From Bryobacter sp. (GTDB lineage Bacteria; Acidobacteriota; Terriglobia; Bryobacterales; Bryobacteraceae), in assembly GCA_022843605.1 (NCBI GenBank), contig JALHNI010000021.1, forward strand, positions 1 to 64,000: DNA of 64,000 nucleotides, written 5' to 3'. Positions within the stretch are counted from its first letter, which is position 1, and each line of letters opens with the position of its first letter. Position numbers and translations under genes: made by a program. Shown here piece after piece: positions 34,994 to 43,631 of this stretch. Under the pieces are notes generated by a model. The model ran no database searches, was not told where the DNA came from, and saw only the letters and a program-made list of their open reading frames with translations.

Positions 34994-35652
34994 CCCGAAA
35001 ACTGTTCTGGCAGGATCCTTACCGCGCCGTGCTCGACACCCACATCCAAGCCGTCAACGGCCCCGAAGTCGCACTGAAAGAGACCATGTTCTATGCCCTT
35101 TCCGGCGGCCAGGAAAGCGACGCCGGCACCATCAACGGACAGTCGGTCCTGGAAGCCCGCAAAGACGGCCTCGATCTCTGGTACCGTCTCGCAGAGCCCC
35201 CGCAACCCGGCGACGCCCCCCGAGTGGAGATCAATTGGCCCCGTCGTTACGCCCTGATGCGCCTCCATTTCGCAGCCGAACTTGTCCTCGAACTCACCTA
35301 CCGCGCCCTCCCGAGCGTCGAGAAGCCCGGCGTGAAGAAGATCGGCGCGCACATTGCCGCCGACAAGGCCCGCATCGACTTCCTCACCAACCAGCCCACC
35401 ACCCCCCTGTTGCCCGCCATCACCCAGCAGGCGCAAGCCCTCATCGACGCCGACCACGCGATCATCAGCAACTACAGCGATGAAGCCGCGCAGCGCCGAT
35501 ACTGGGAGATCGCCGGCTTCGCCCGCGTCGCCTGCGGTGGCACCCACCTCCGCCGCACCGGCGAGATCGGCCGCCTGCGCCTCAAGCGCAACAACATCGG
35601 CCGGGGAAAGGAGCGCATCGAAATCTATGCGGATCCGTCCAGCTCAACCTGA
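34990..35652 (+). CDS. AlaX-like alanyl-tRNA editing protein
   Basis: 220 residues from a TTG overlapping the MarR stop. It has the editing-domain layout of AlaRS/AlaX: TMFYALSGGQESDAGTI, then ALMRLHFAAELVLEL (in place of the usual HTAxHLL, so one zinc His is retained), and VACGGTHLRRTGEIG, with the Cys and His zinc ligands. Free AlaX proteins clear Ser or Gly mischarged on tRNA-Ala in the cytoplasm. The altered first motif may weaken editing. It is in an operon with MarR and GNAT genes. Confidence 0.75.
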   Translation: MTRKLFWQDPYRAVLDTHIQAVNGPEVALKETMFYALSGGQESDAGTINGQSVLEARKDGLDLWYRLAEPPQPGDAPRVEINWPRRYALMRLHFAAELVLELTYRALPSVEKPGVKKIGAHIAADKARIDFLTNQPTTPLLPAITQQAQALIDADHAIISNYSDEAAQRRYWEIAGFARVACGGTHLRRTGEIGRLRLKRNNIGRGKERIEIYADPSSST

Positions 35653-36148
35653 AGATCTTCCCCAACTGCACGCACTGATCGAAGCCAGCGTGCGCGGCCT
35701 CCAAGTCAACGACTACACGCCCGCTCAGATTGAAGGGGCGCTGGGCACCGTCCTGGGCCTCGATACCCAACTCGTCGCCGACGGCACATACTTCGTGGTC
35801 GAAGCAGAGGGGCGCATCGCCGCCTGCGGCGGTTGGAGCAAACGCCGTACTCTCTTTGGCAGCGATCATGGCCCCGGCCGCGAACCTACCCTCCTCGATC
35901 CCGCGCAGGACGCCGCAAAAATCCGCGCCTTCTTCGTGCATCCCGCCTTTGCCCGTCGCGGCATCGGCACCCTCTTGCTCAAAACCTGCGAACAGGCCGC
36001 TCGAAACGCCGGTTTCAGCCGCTTCGAGATGGGAGCCACCCTCACCGGCGTCCCCCTCTACCAAGCCCACGGCTATCGTGAAGTGGAGCGCGTTGAAGTA
36101 CCGCTGAAAAACGGCGAATCGCTTGGCGTCGTCAAGATGGTCAAGTAA
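35627..36148 (+). CDS. GNAT-family N-acetyltransferase
   Basis: 173 residues from the ATG at 35627, with a 26-base overlap with the AlaX gene. It begins RIRPAQPEDLPQLHALIEASV, has a core strand at KIRAFFVHPAFARRGIGTLL (motif A, R-x-x-G-x-G), LKTCEQAARNAGFSRFEMGA and YQAHGYREVERVEV, all standard for GNAT. The enzyme transfers acetyl groups from acetyl-CoA to an amine; the substrate is not evident. It is likely controlled together with MarR and AlaX. Confidence 0.85.
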   Translation: MRIRPAQPEDLPQLHALIEASVRGLQVNDYTPAQIEGALGTVLGLDTQLVADGTYFVVEAEGRIAACGGWSKRRTLFGSDHGPGREPTLLDPAQDAAKIRAFFVHPAFARRGIGTLLLKTCEQAARNAGFSRFEMGATLTGVPLYQAHGYREVERVEVPLKNGESLGVVKMVK

Positions 36149-36188
36149 TGCATTTAGGGGATAGGTCACCCCGGAACGCTGTGGGAAA

Positions 36189-38897
36189 ATGTCGAAGACC
36201 ATGCCGCCTCGCCTCAAACAACTCACCACGATTTTGTTTGGGCTCCTGCTGCTGAATTCGGCCTACCTCGCCGCCTTCGCCACGCCTTCTGTCTTCTATA
36301 TGGTGAACGTGCTGCTGCACATCACCGCTGGCGCCCTGGTCCTCCTGGCCTTCGCCTGGATGATTCGTCGCGAACATCGCTTTGGAGCCATCTTGCTCCT
36401 GCTCACTGCGGCGATCGGCGCCTGGCTCGCCGCAATCGGCAACACCCTCGACCATCGCGCCATCCTCTTCACCCACATCGCGGTCGGAGTCCTGGCGGTC
36501 CTGCTCGTCGGACAGTTCTTCCGCCGCGCCGCGATGGTCCTCGCCATACTACCCATCCTCGCCTTCGTCTACCAGCGAGCCTTTCCAGACCCGGCTGACC
36601 GCATCCGCAACAATACCGCCTTCGTGCCCACCAGCATGGAAGAGGAAGGCAACGGTCCCAAGTCGCCCTTTTGGCCCTCTTCCGCCAAAACGAATCTCGA
36701 AAACGGCAACGGCAAGATCAACTCGAAATTCTTTATGGAGTCCAAGCAGTGCGGCGAATGCCATAAAGACATCTACGAACAGTGGGAAAGCTCCATGCAC
36801 CACTTCGCGTCGTTCAACAACCAGTACTACCGGAAGTCGATTGAGCATATGCAGGAGATCGGCGGTACGCAGCCATCGAAATGGTGTGCCGGTTGCCATG
36901 ATCACGCTGTCCTTTTCTCGGGTAAGTGGGACAAACCGATCAAAGATCAGATCGATTCCCCGGAGGCGCAAACCGGCTTAGGCTGTATCTCCTGTCATTC
37001 CATCACGCATGTCCAAGGTTCTATCGGGAACGGCGGCTTCACCATCGAGTATCCCGACTTACATGATCTGGCCGCCAGTGAAAATCGATACATCCGCATG
37101 ATCGATTACTTCCTCACTTACGCCGACCCGGAACCCCATCGTAACTCCTTCATGAAACCCTTCATGCGGCAGGACTCAGCCGAGTACTGCTCTAGTTGCC
37201 ACAAAGTTCACCTCGACTCTCCCGTGAATAACTACCGCTGGATCCGCGGCTTCAATGACTACGACAACTGGCAGGCCAGCGGCGTCTCCGGCCAAGGCGC
37301 ACGCAGCTTCTACTATCCCGAGAAATCAGCCACCTGCTCCGATTGCCACATGCCTCTCGTGCCCTCGCGCGACCCGGGCCACCGCGACGGCAAAGTTCAT
37401 TCGCACCGTTTCCCCGCCGCCAATACTGCCGTGCCCTACGTCAACAAAGACACAAAGCAGTTAGAAGAAACCACCAAGTTCCTGCAGTCCGGCTGGATCT
37501 CCGTCGATATCTTCGCCGTCTCCCCGGCCGCCGCGCCTCCCCGCGAAATGCCCATGCAGCGCCGCGGCGATCAACCTCAACTCAGTTCCACCATGGCCGT
37601 TGGCGAGGAAGGCGAAGCGAACGCGCCGGCCTACGAGCGCGAAGTTGGCCAGGTCTCGGCGCCCGTCGGCGTCGCCGGCACCACGGTCGAACCAGGTTCC
37701 ACCGTACGCGTCGATGTCGTCGTACGAACCAAGAAGGTGGGCCACTTCTTTCCCGGCGGTACCATCGATGCCTTCGACATCTGGCTCGAACTTGAAGGCC
37801 GCGATTCCAATGACAAGCTCGTCTTCTGGAGTGGCAAGCTCGACCAGGATGGCGCCGTCGAACCGGGAGCCCACTTCTACCGCTCTTACATGTTAGATGG
37901 CGAAGGCCAACACATTAATAAGCGGAATGCCTGGCAAGCGCGCAGCGTTCTCTATGTTCGCCTGATTCCTCCTGGCGCTGCCGATGTCGCTCACTACCGC
38001 GTAAAAGTCCCGCCCACCGCCAAAGGTCCGATTACCTTTACGGCCAAGCTGAACTACCGTAAGTTCTCTCACTATTACAATAAGTTCTCCTACGCTGGCC
38101 ACGCCAAACCCGGAGTTACCAGCTTGGCTGCCGACCAGCGCGAATACACCTTTGACCGCATTCCCGCCAATGTCTCCGGAGCCATCAAAGATCGTATCCC
38201 CGAAATCCCCATCGTCGTCGTCGCCGCCGGCAGTGCCGTCGTCCCGCTAGGCAAAGCCGTCTATGAACCCAAAGTACGCAAAGAGGACCGCCTCCGCTGG
38301 AACGACTGGGGAATTGGCATGCTCCTACAAGGCGACCTCAAGGGCGCCCAATACGCCTTCCTCAAAGTCACTGAAGCCGACCCCACTTACGCCGATGGCT
38401 GGCTCAACGTCGCTCGCGCCCTCATTCAGGAAGGCGAGACCGACGCCGCACGCCCCTATCTCGACAAGGCCCTCGCCATTAACTCAAATCTGGCGCGCAT
38501 TCATTACTTCCGTTCTCAAGTCCAAAAAGCGGCGGGCGACTATGATGGGGCGCTGGCCTCGCTCAACTTAGTTATCAGCCAGTACCCGCGCGATCGTGTT
38601 GCTCTCAACCAAGCCGGCCGCGTCCTGTTCCTGCAGCGAAAGTACGCGGACGCCGTCGCCCGCTTCACGCAAACTCTTGCCGTCGACCCGGAGGACTTGC
38701 AAGCTCACTATAACCTGATGCTCTGCTATCGTGGTTTGGGCGATTCCGCGAAAGCGGCTCGCGAGGAGGTGCTGTTCCGGCGCTTCAAGGCGGACGAATC
38801 AGCCCAGATGATCACCGCCAAACCGCGCCTGCTTCATCCCGAAGATAACAACGAACGGCAGGCCCTACACGAACATGAAAGCGCTCCTCTTCCTTAG
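36189..38897 (+). CDS. Membrane-anchored five-haem cytochrome c with TPR tail
   Basis: 902 residues. About four N-terminal membrane segments (residues ~12-125) are followed by five CxxCH sites: CGECH (188), CAGCH (233), CISCH (266), CSSCH (334) and CSDCH (383). A beta-rich region comes next (VEPGSTVRVDVVVRTKK, ITFTAKLNYRKFSHYY), then TPRs (WLNVARALIQEGETDAARPYL, YNLMLCYRGLGDSAKAAREEV). The haem domain resembles cytochrome c554/nitrite-reductase-like multihaem folds. It is probably at the periplasmic side and carries electrons. The end overlaps the CRTAC1-like gene by 23 bases. Confidence 0.85.
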   Translation: MSKTMPPRLKQLTTILFGLLLLNSAYLAAFATPSVFYMVNVLLHITAGALVLLAFAWMIRREHRFGAILLLLTAAIGAWLAAIGNTLDHRAILFTHIAVGVLAVLLVGQFFRRAAMVLAILPILAFVYQRAFPDPADRIRNNTAFVPTSMEEEGNGPKSPFWPSSAKTNLENGNGKINSKFFMESKQCGECHKDIYEQWESSMHHFASFNNQYYRKSIEHMQEIGGTQPSKWCAGCHDHAVLFSGKWDKPIKDQIDSPEAQTGLGCISCHSITHVQGSIGNGGFTIEYPDLHDLAASENRYIRMIDYFLTYADPEPHRNSFMKPFMRQDSAEYCSSCHKVHLDSPVNNYRWIRGFNDYDNWQASGVSGQGARSFYYPEKSATCSDCHMPLVPSRDPGHRDGKVHSHRFPAANTAVPYVNKDTKQLEETTKFLQSGWISVDIFAVSPAAAPPREMPMQRRGDQPQLSSTMAVGEEGEANAPAYEREVGQVSAPVGVAGTTVEPGSTVRVDVVVRTKKVGHFFPGGTIDAFDIWLELEGRDSNDKLVFWSGKLDQDGAVEPGAHFYRSYMLDGEGQHINKRNAWQARSVLYVRLIPPGAADVAHYRVKVPPTAKGPITFTAKLNYRKFSHYYNKFSYAGHAKPGVTSLAADQREYTFDRIPANVSGAIKDRIPEIPIVVVAAGSAVVPLGKAVYEPKVRKEDRLRWNDWGIGMLLQGDLKGAQYAFLKVTEADPTYADGWLNVARALIQEGETDAARPYLDKALAINSNLARIHYFRSQVQKAAGDYDGALASLNLVISQYPRDRVALNQAGRVLFLQRKYADAVARFTQTLAVDPEDLQAHYNLMLCYRGLGDSAKAAREEVLFRRFKADESAQMITAKPRLLHPEDNNERQALHEHESAPLP

Positions 38898-40431
38898 TCT
38901 CGCCCCACTCTTGCATGCCGTCACCTTCGCCGACGTCACCGCCGCCGCCGGCATCAAGTTCACTCACAACGCCGGTAAGGCCGGAAAAAAGTGGATGCCC
39001 GAAACCATGGGCGCGGGCTGCGCCTGGGTCGACTTCGACAACGACGGCTGGCCCGATATCTACTTCGTGAACGGCAAAGATTGGTCACCCCGTGGCCGCC
39101 GCACCCTCCCCGCGCTCTACCGCAACAACCGCAACGGAACCTTCACCAACGTAACCGCCGGCAGCGGCCTCGACGTCGAAATGTATGGCCTCGGCGTCTC
39201 CTCCGCCGACTATGACGGCGACGGCCGTCTGGATCTCTACGTCACCGCCCTCGAAGGCGACCGTCTCTTCCACAACGAGGGCAACGGTAAGTTTCGCGAC
39301 GTCACCGCCTCGTCAGGTATTAAGAACGCCTCCTTCGGCACCTCTTCCGCCTGGTTCGACTTTGATCGCGATGGAAAACTCGACCTATTTGTCGCCAATT
39401 ATGTCTCCTGGCAACGGGAAAAGGACTTATGGTGCTCCATGGACGGCGCAACCAAGTCTTACTGCACTCCGGAAAGCTATCCCGGCACCAGCTCAAAACT
39501 CTTCCGTAACTTAGGCGCTGGCAAGTTCGCCGACGTCACCGCCAAAGCCGGCCTCGCCGACACAAAGTCCAAGAGCCTCGGCGTCGCCGTTCTCGACTAT
39601 AATTCCGACGGCTACCCGGACCTCTTCGTCGCCAACGATACCCAACCGAATAAGCTCTATCGGAACGATAAGAATGGTCATTTCACTGAGGAAGGCGTCG
39701 CTGCCGGAATCGCCTTCGGCGAAGATGGCGTCGCCCGCGGCGCGATGGGCGTCGATGCCGCCGACTATGACCGGACCGGCCGTCCGCACTTAGCCGTCGG
39801 TAACTTTAGTAACCAGATGATCGGCCTCTACCATAACGAAGGCAAAAGCCTCTTCGTTGACGAAGCCCCCCGCTCAAACCTCGGTCGCTCGACTTTACTT
39901 ACGCTTACCTTTGGCCTGTTCTTTTTCGACTTTGACTTAGACGGCTGGCTCGACTTATTCCTGGCCAATGGCCACATCGACGAAGAGATCAACCGCGTCC
40001 AGCGAAAAGTGCAATACGCGCAGGTCCCCTTGCTCTTCCGCAATACCGGCCAGGGACGCTTCGAAACCGTGAACGCTTTCACGCAACCCCTGGTAGCCCG
40101 CGGCGCCGCCTACGCCGACTTCGACCGTGACGGCGACCTCGACATCCTCGTCACCGCCAACGGCGGCCCCGCGAAGCTCTACCGCAACGACGGCGGCAAC
40201 CAAAACCACTGGCTCAGCATCAAAGCTCCCATCGGCACATCCATCACCGTCGGCAAGCAAAAGCAGGTGGTCGCCAGCGGCTCCAGTTACTGCTCCCAAA
40301 GCGACCTCGCCCGCGTCTTCGGCCTCGGCAAAGAAACCACCGCCACTGTTGAAGTTGTCTGGCCGAACGGCAAACGCAAACAGCTCACCGCCGTCAAGGC
40401 CGACCAGTTTCTCTCGCTGCCCCAGGAATAG
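38875..40431 (+). CDS. Exported CRTAC1-like protein (FG-GAP/VCBS repeats plus ASPIC/UnbV)
   Basis: 518 residues with a signal peptide (ALLFLSLAPLLHA). It has integrin-like FG-GAP/VCBS repeats with calcium-binding DxDxDGxxD-type loops (DFDNDGWPDIYFVN, DYDGDGRLDLYVTA, DYNSDGYPDLFVAN, DFDLDGWLDLFLAN, DFDRDGDLDILVTA). The C-terminus is an ASPIC/UnbV region (NHWLSIKAPIGTSITV, ATVEVVWPNGKRKQLTAVKA). The family is common in acidobacteria but its role is unknown. It overlaps the first cytochrome gene and precedes the second by 19 bases, so all three are probably one operon. Confidence 0.9.
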   Translation: MKALLFLSLAPLLHAVTFADVTAAAGIKFTHNAGKAGKKWMPETMGAGCAWVDFDNDGWPDIYFVNGKDWSPRGRRTLPALYRNNRNGTFTNVTAGSGLDVEMYGLGVSSADYDGDGRLDLYVTALEGDRLFHNEGNGKFRDVTASSGIKNASFGTSSAWFDFDRDGKLDLFVANYVSWQREKDLWCSMDGATKSYCTPESYPGTSSKLFRNLGAGKFADVTAKAGLADTKSKSLGVAVLDYNSDGYPDLFVANDTQPNKLYRNDKNGHFTEEGVAAGIAFGEDGVARGAMGVDAADYDRTGRPHLAVGNFSNQMIGLYHNEGKSLFVDEAPRSNLGRSTLLTLTFGLFFFDFDLDGWLDLFLANGHIDEEINRVQRKVQYAQVPLLFRNTGQGRFETVNAFTQPLVARGAAYADFDRDGDLDILVTANGGPAKLYRNDGGNQNHWLSIKAPIGTSITVGKQKQVVASGSSYCSQSDLARVFGLGKETTATVEVVWPNGKRKQLTAVKADQFLSLPQE

Positions 40432-40450
40432 CCGCTAGAATAGGGGCTGC

Positions 40451-42667
40451 ATGCGACTCGGCTGCGTAGTCCTCATTATGGCGCTCCTCAGCGCCTGTTC
40501 CAAAGAATCGCCTCCCAAAACAGAATCGTCCTCTTATGTCGATGCGAAGCAGTGCGCCAGTTGCCATCCCGCACAGGCCAAGACCTACGCCCAAACCGGC
40601 ATGGGCCAGTCCTTCAAACGAACCAATGCCGCCGAAATCGAACGCATCGTCGGACGGAGGGCTACCTATTTTCACGCTCCATCCGACCGCTACTACGAGA
40701 TCGCCAATGGCAAGATGCGCCGCTACCAGAAGGGCCCCGACGGTCAGCCGACCAACGTCGTCGAGGAAACCATCGATTACATCGTCGGCTCCGGCCATCA
40801 CGCCCGCACGTTTCTGCATCGCACCGAGGGCAACCGTCTCGCGCAACTCCCCGTGAGTTGGTACGCCGAGAATGGCGGCGGACTCGCTATGAGCCCCGGC
40901 TACGACAGCCCCACCCACCAGGACTTCCGGCGCAAGATCGCCGGCGATTGCTTTGCCTGTCACAACGCCTTCCCCACGTCCGGCGCCGATGGCGTCTTCC
41001 CCGCTTCCCTACCCGAAGGCATCGACTGTCAACGCTGCCACGGTCCGGGACAGGAACACATCGCCGCCGCTCAATCCGGCCGCGGCCCCGCTGAAATCAA
41101 AAAGGCGATCGTCAATCCGTCGCGGCTGCCCGTCGATCGCCAAATGGAGGTCTGCCTGCAATGCCACCTCGAGACCACCAGCTTTGAACTGCCCAATGCC
41201 CTGCTCCGCGCCGGCCACAACGCCTTCTCCTACCGTCCCGGACAGCCGCTCGGCGAACACCAGGTGCACTTTGACCACGCGCCTGGCACCGGCCACGATG
41301 AAAAGTTCGAAATCGCCGGAGCCGCTTACCGGCTGCGAAAGTCGGCCTGTTTCCTGCAAAGTGCCGGCGCGCTTCGCTGCACCACCTGCCACAATCCCCA
41401 CGACGTTCCACGCGGGGCGGCCGCCGCCACCCATTACGCCGCCCAATGCCGCACCTGCCACGGGCAAACCCTCAAGGCCTCCAAGGAACACACCCCTGAC
41501 GCCGATTGCGTCAGCTGCCACATGCCGAAACGCCGCACCGAAGACGTCGTCCACGTCGTCATGACGGATCATCGCATCCAACGCCGCCCTCCCGCCGGCG
41601 ACTTGCTCGCCCCCCGCGCTGAGCGCCACCATCCCCCCGGCGAAGGCTACCGCGGCCCCGTCACGCTTTACTATCCCGCCAACCTCCAGCCCCAACTGGA
41701 CCGAGAACACTACTTAGGCCTGGCCCAGGTCGCCCAAGGCAGCAACGTCACCGAGGGTCTCGCCCAGTTGGAGAAAGCGGCCCAGCAATACGGCACCCAA
41801 CGCCCGCAAATCTACATCGACCTCGCCGCGGCCTATGCCGCCAGCGGCGCCAACGAAAAAGCCCTTGCCGCTTACCGCGCCGCCCCCCAGCAATCGCTGC
41901 CCGCCCTGCGCGGTCTCGGCTCCACCCTGCTCCGCATGGGCGACCTTGCGGGCGCCACGGAGGCACTGAAACAAGCCCTCACGCTCGATCCCAACGACGC
42001 CGCCACCCACCAGGAATTGGGCCGAGCCCATTACACTCTCGGCCGGGCCCCCGAAGCCATTGCCGCTCTCGAAACGGCCATTCGCCTCGACCCCGACCTC
42101 ACCGAAGCCCACGACGCGCTCGGCAACCTCCTCGCTGAACGAGGCGACATCACCCGCGGCGAACATGAACTGCGCGAAGCCATTCGTCGCCAGCCGGATT
42201 TTGCCAGCGCCCACGGCAACCTGGCCAAGGTGCTCATCGCTCGCGGCGCACTCGAAGAGGCTGAACGCAGCTACCGCCGCGCCATCGCCCTCGCCCCCAA
42301 CCAAGCCGCAATCCGTCTCGCTTTCGGAACCGTGCTCGCCGGCGCTGGCCGCTTTCCCGAGGCTGAAACCCAGGTCGCTGCCGCCCTCGCAGCGGACCCG
42401 GCCTCGGCTGAGGCCCAGGAAACCATGGGTAGCCTCCTCGCCCGCCGGGCGGATTGGCGTCGCGCCATCAGCTTTTACCGTAAGGCCCTCCGCTCCCGCC
42501 CCGATTTCCCGCGCGCTCAACTCGGCCTTGGCACCGCCCTCGCCGCCACCAACGACTTCAACGAATCCCGCACCCAGTTACAATCAGCCGCCAACAGCGC
42601 GGACCCCGCCGTCAAACAGGAAGCCGCCGAACTTCTCCGCATGCTAGCCGAAAAGACGGCCCGCTAG
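40451..42667 (+). CDS. Seven-haem cytochrome c lipoprotein with TPR tail
   Basis: 738 residues with a lipoprotein signal (VVLIMALLSACSKE). Seven CxxCH sites: CASCH near residue 35, then CFACH (167), CQRCH, CLQCH, CTTCH, CRTCH and CVSCH (353), as in the cytochrome c554/doubled-CxxCH families. The second half has about seven TPRs (LEKAAQQYGTQRPQIYIDLA, ALTLDPNDAATHQELGRAHY and similar). It probably faces the periplasm or outside and takes or gives electrons with partner proteins bound by TPRs. It follows the CRTAC1 gene by 19 bases. Confidence 0.88.
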   Translation: MRLGCVVLIMALLSACSKESPPKTESSSYVDAKQCASCHPAQAKTYAQTGMGQSFKRTNAAEIERIVGRRATYFHAPSDRYYEIANGKMRRYQKGPDGQPTNVVEETIDYIVGSGHHARTFLHRTEGNRLAQLPVSWYAENGGGLAMSPGYDSPTHQDFRRKIAGDCFACHNAFPTSGADGVFPASLPEGIDCQRCHGPGQEHIAAAQSGRGPAEIKKAIVNPSRLPVDRQMEVCLQCHLETTSFELPNALLRAGHNAFSYRPGQPLGEHQVHFDHAPGTGHDEKFEIAGAAYRLRKSACFLQSAGALRCTTCHNPHDVPRGAAAATHYAAQCRTCHGQTLKASKEHTPDADCVSCHMPKRRTEDVVHVVMTDHRIQRRPPAGDLLAPRAERHHPPGEGYRGPVTLYYPANLQPQLDREHYLGLAQVAQGSNVTEGLAQLEKAAQQYGTQRPQIYIDLAAAYAASGANEKALAAYRAAPQQSLPALRGLGSTLLRMGDLAGATEALKQALTLDPNDAATHQELGRAHYTLGRAPEAIAALETAIRLDPDLTEAHDALGNLLAERGDITRGEHELREAIRRQPDFASAHGNLAKVLIARGALEEAERSYRRAIALAPNQAAIRLAFGTVLAGAGRFPEAETQVAAALAADPASAEAQETMGSLLARRADWRRAISFYRKALRSRPDFPRAQLGLGTALAATNDFNESRTQLQSAANSADPAVKQEAAELLRMLAEKTAR

Positions 42668-42683
42668 ATACACTAGGTAACGA

Positions 42684-43568
42684 ATGAAGCAACTACGGAT
42701 GCCCATCGCGGCGATTACTGACGAATTCTCCTCTGACCTGGCCACCGCACTCGAACCCATGGCCGCTATGGGCATGACCGGCGCGGAACTTCGCGTCGTT
42801 TTTGGCAAGAACATCATGGATCTCACCAACGACGAGCTCAAACTCGCCAAGGAACTTTGCGATCAGAAGGGGATGAAGGTCATCGGCATCGCCTCACCGA
42901 TCCTGAAGTGTGTTCTGCCCGGTGCTCCGCCGGTCGACCCGCGCTTCCAGCAGGACACCTTCAACTCCAAACACACCTTCGACGATCAGGCCCGCCTGGC
43001 CGATCGCGCCTTCGAGATTGCCGGTCTCCTCGGCTGTAACCTCATCCGCGTCTTCTCATACTGGCGCAGCATTGAGCCCGATGCCTGCTTCGACGCCATC
43101 GTCAAAGCCTTGGCCGGCCTCGCTGACCAGGCCAAGAGCCGCGGCATCATCATCGGCCTCGAAAACGAACATGCCTGCAACATCGGCACCGCCGTGGAAG
43201 CGCGCAAGCTGCTGGACGCCCTCGATCATCCCAATTTGCAACTCGTTTGGGATCCCGCCAACGCCCTGGTGGGCGGCGAAAAGGCTTATCCCGACGGCTA
43301 CGAACTGCTGCCGGTGAAGCGCATCGCCCATGTCCACGCCAAGGATTGCCACATGGAAGGCCACACTCCCATCTGGGGACCAGTCGGCACACGCAATGTG
43401 AATTGGCAAGGCCAAATTGCGGCTCTACTCCGCGATGGCTACCCCGGCTACCTCAGCCTTGAAACCCACTGGGCCGGACCGCCCAAGGCCGACGGCAGCG
43501 GCAACGACAAGTTCCTCGCCTCCACCATCTGCGGCTGGAACCTGCGCGGCCTAGTCGCCGCCTCCTAA
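42684..43568 (+). CDS. Sugar phosphate isomerase/epimerase-like protein (AP endonuclease 2 superfamily)
   Basis: 294 residues. A TIM barrel of the xylose-isomerase-like type: MPIAAITDEFSSDLATALEP, GAELRVVFGKNIMDL, CNLIRVFSYWRS, IIIGLENEHACNIGTAVEA, LVWDPANALVGGEKAYP, IAHVHAKDC and YLSLETHWAG, with Glu/Asp/His metal ligands at the expected places. There is no signal peptide, unlike the paralogue at 19479. It is 16 bases after the cytochrome lipoprotein gene and may share its transcript. The sugar is not known. Confidence 0.85.
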   Translation: MKQLRMPIAAITDEFSSDLATALEPMAAMGMTGAELRVVFGKNIMDLTNDELKLAKELCDQKGMKVIGIASPILKCVLPGAPPVDPRFQQDTFNSKHTFDDQARLADRAFEIAGLLGCNLIRVFSYWRSIEPDACFDAIVKALAGLADQAKSRGIIIGLENEHACNIGTAVEARKLLDALDHPNLQLVWDPANALVGGEKAYPDGYELLPVKRIAHVHAKDCHMEGHTPIWGPVGTRNVNWQGQIAALLRDGYPGYLSLETHWAGPPKADGSGNDKFLASTICGWNLRGLVAAS

Positions 43569-43573
43569 TCCCC

Positions 43574-43600
43574 GTAGGACCGGTCTCCCGACCGGTCCCA
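43574..43600. repeat. Short palindromic intergenic repeat
   Basis: GGACCGGTC (43577-43585) and GACCGGTCC (43590-43598) with a TCCC loop, preceded by GTA. A related but decayed copy is at 54484-54504. It lies between two convergent genes and may also act as a bidirectional terminator-like hairpin, though no T-run follows. Confidence 0.6.
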
Positions 43601-43631
43601 CACCTCTCAGCAGGCTGGTAAAGCCCGTGCC

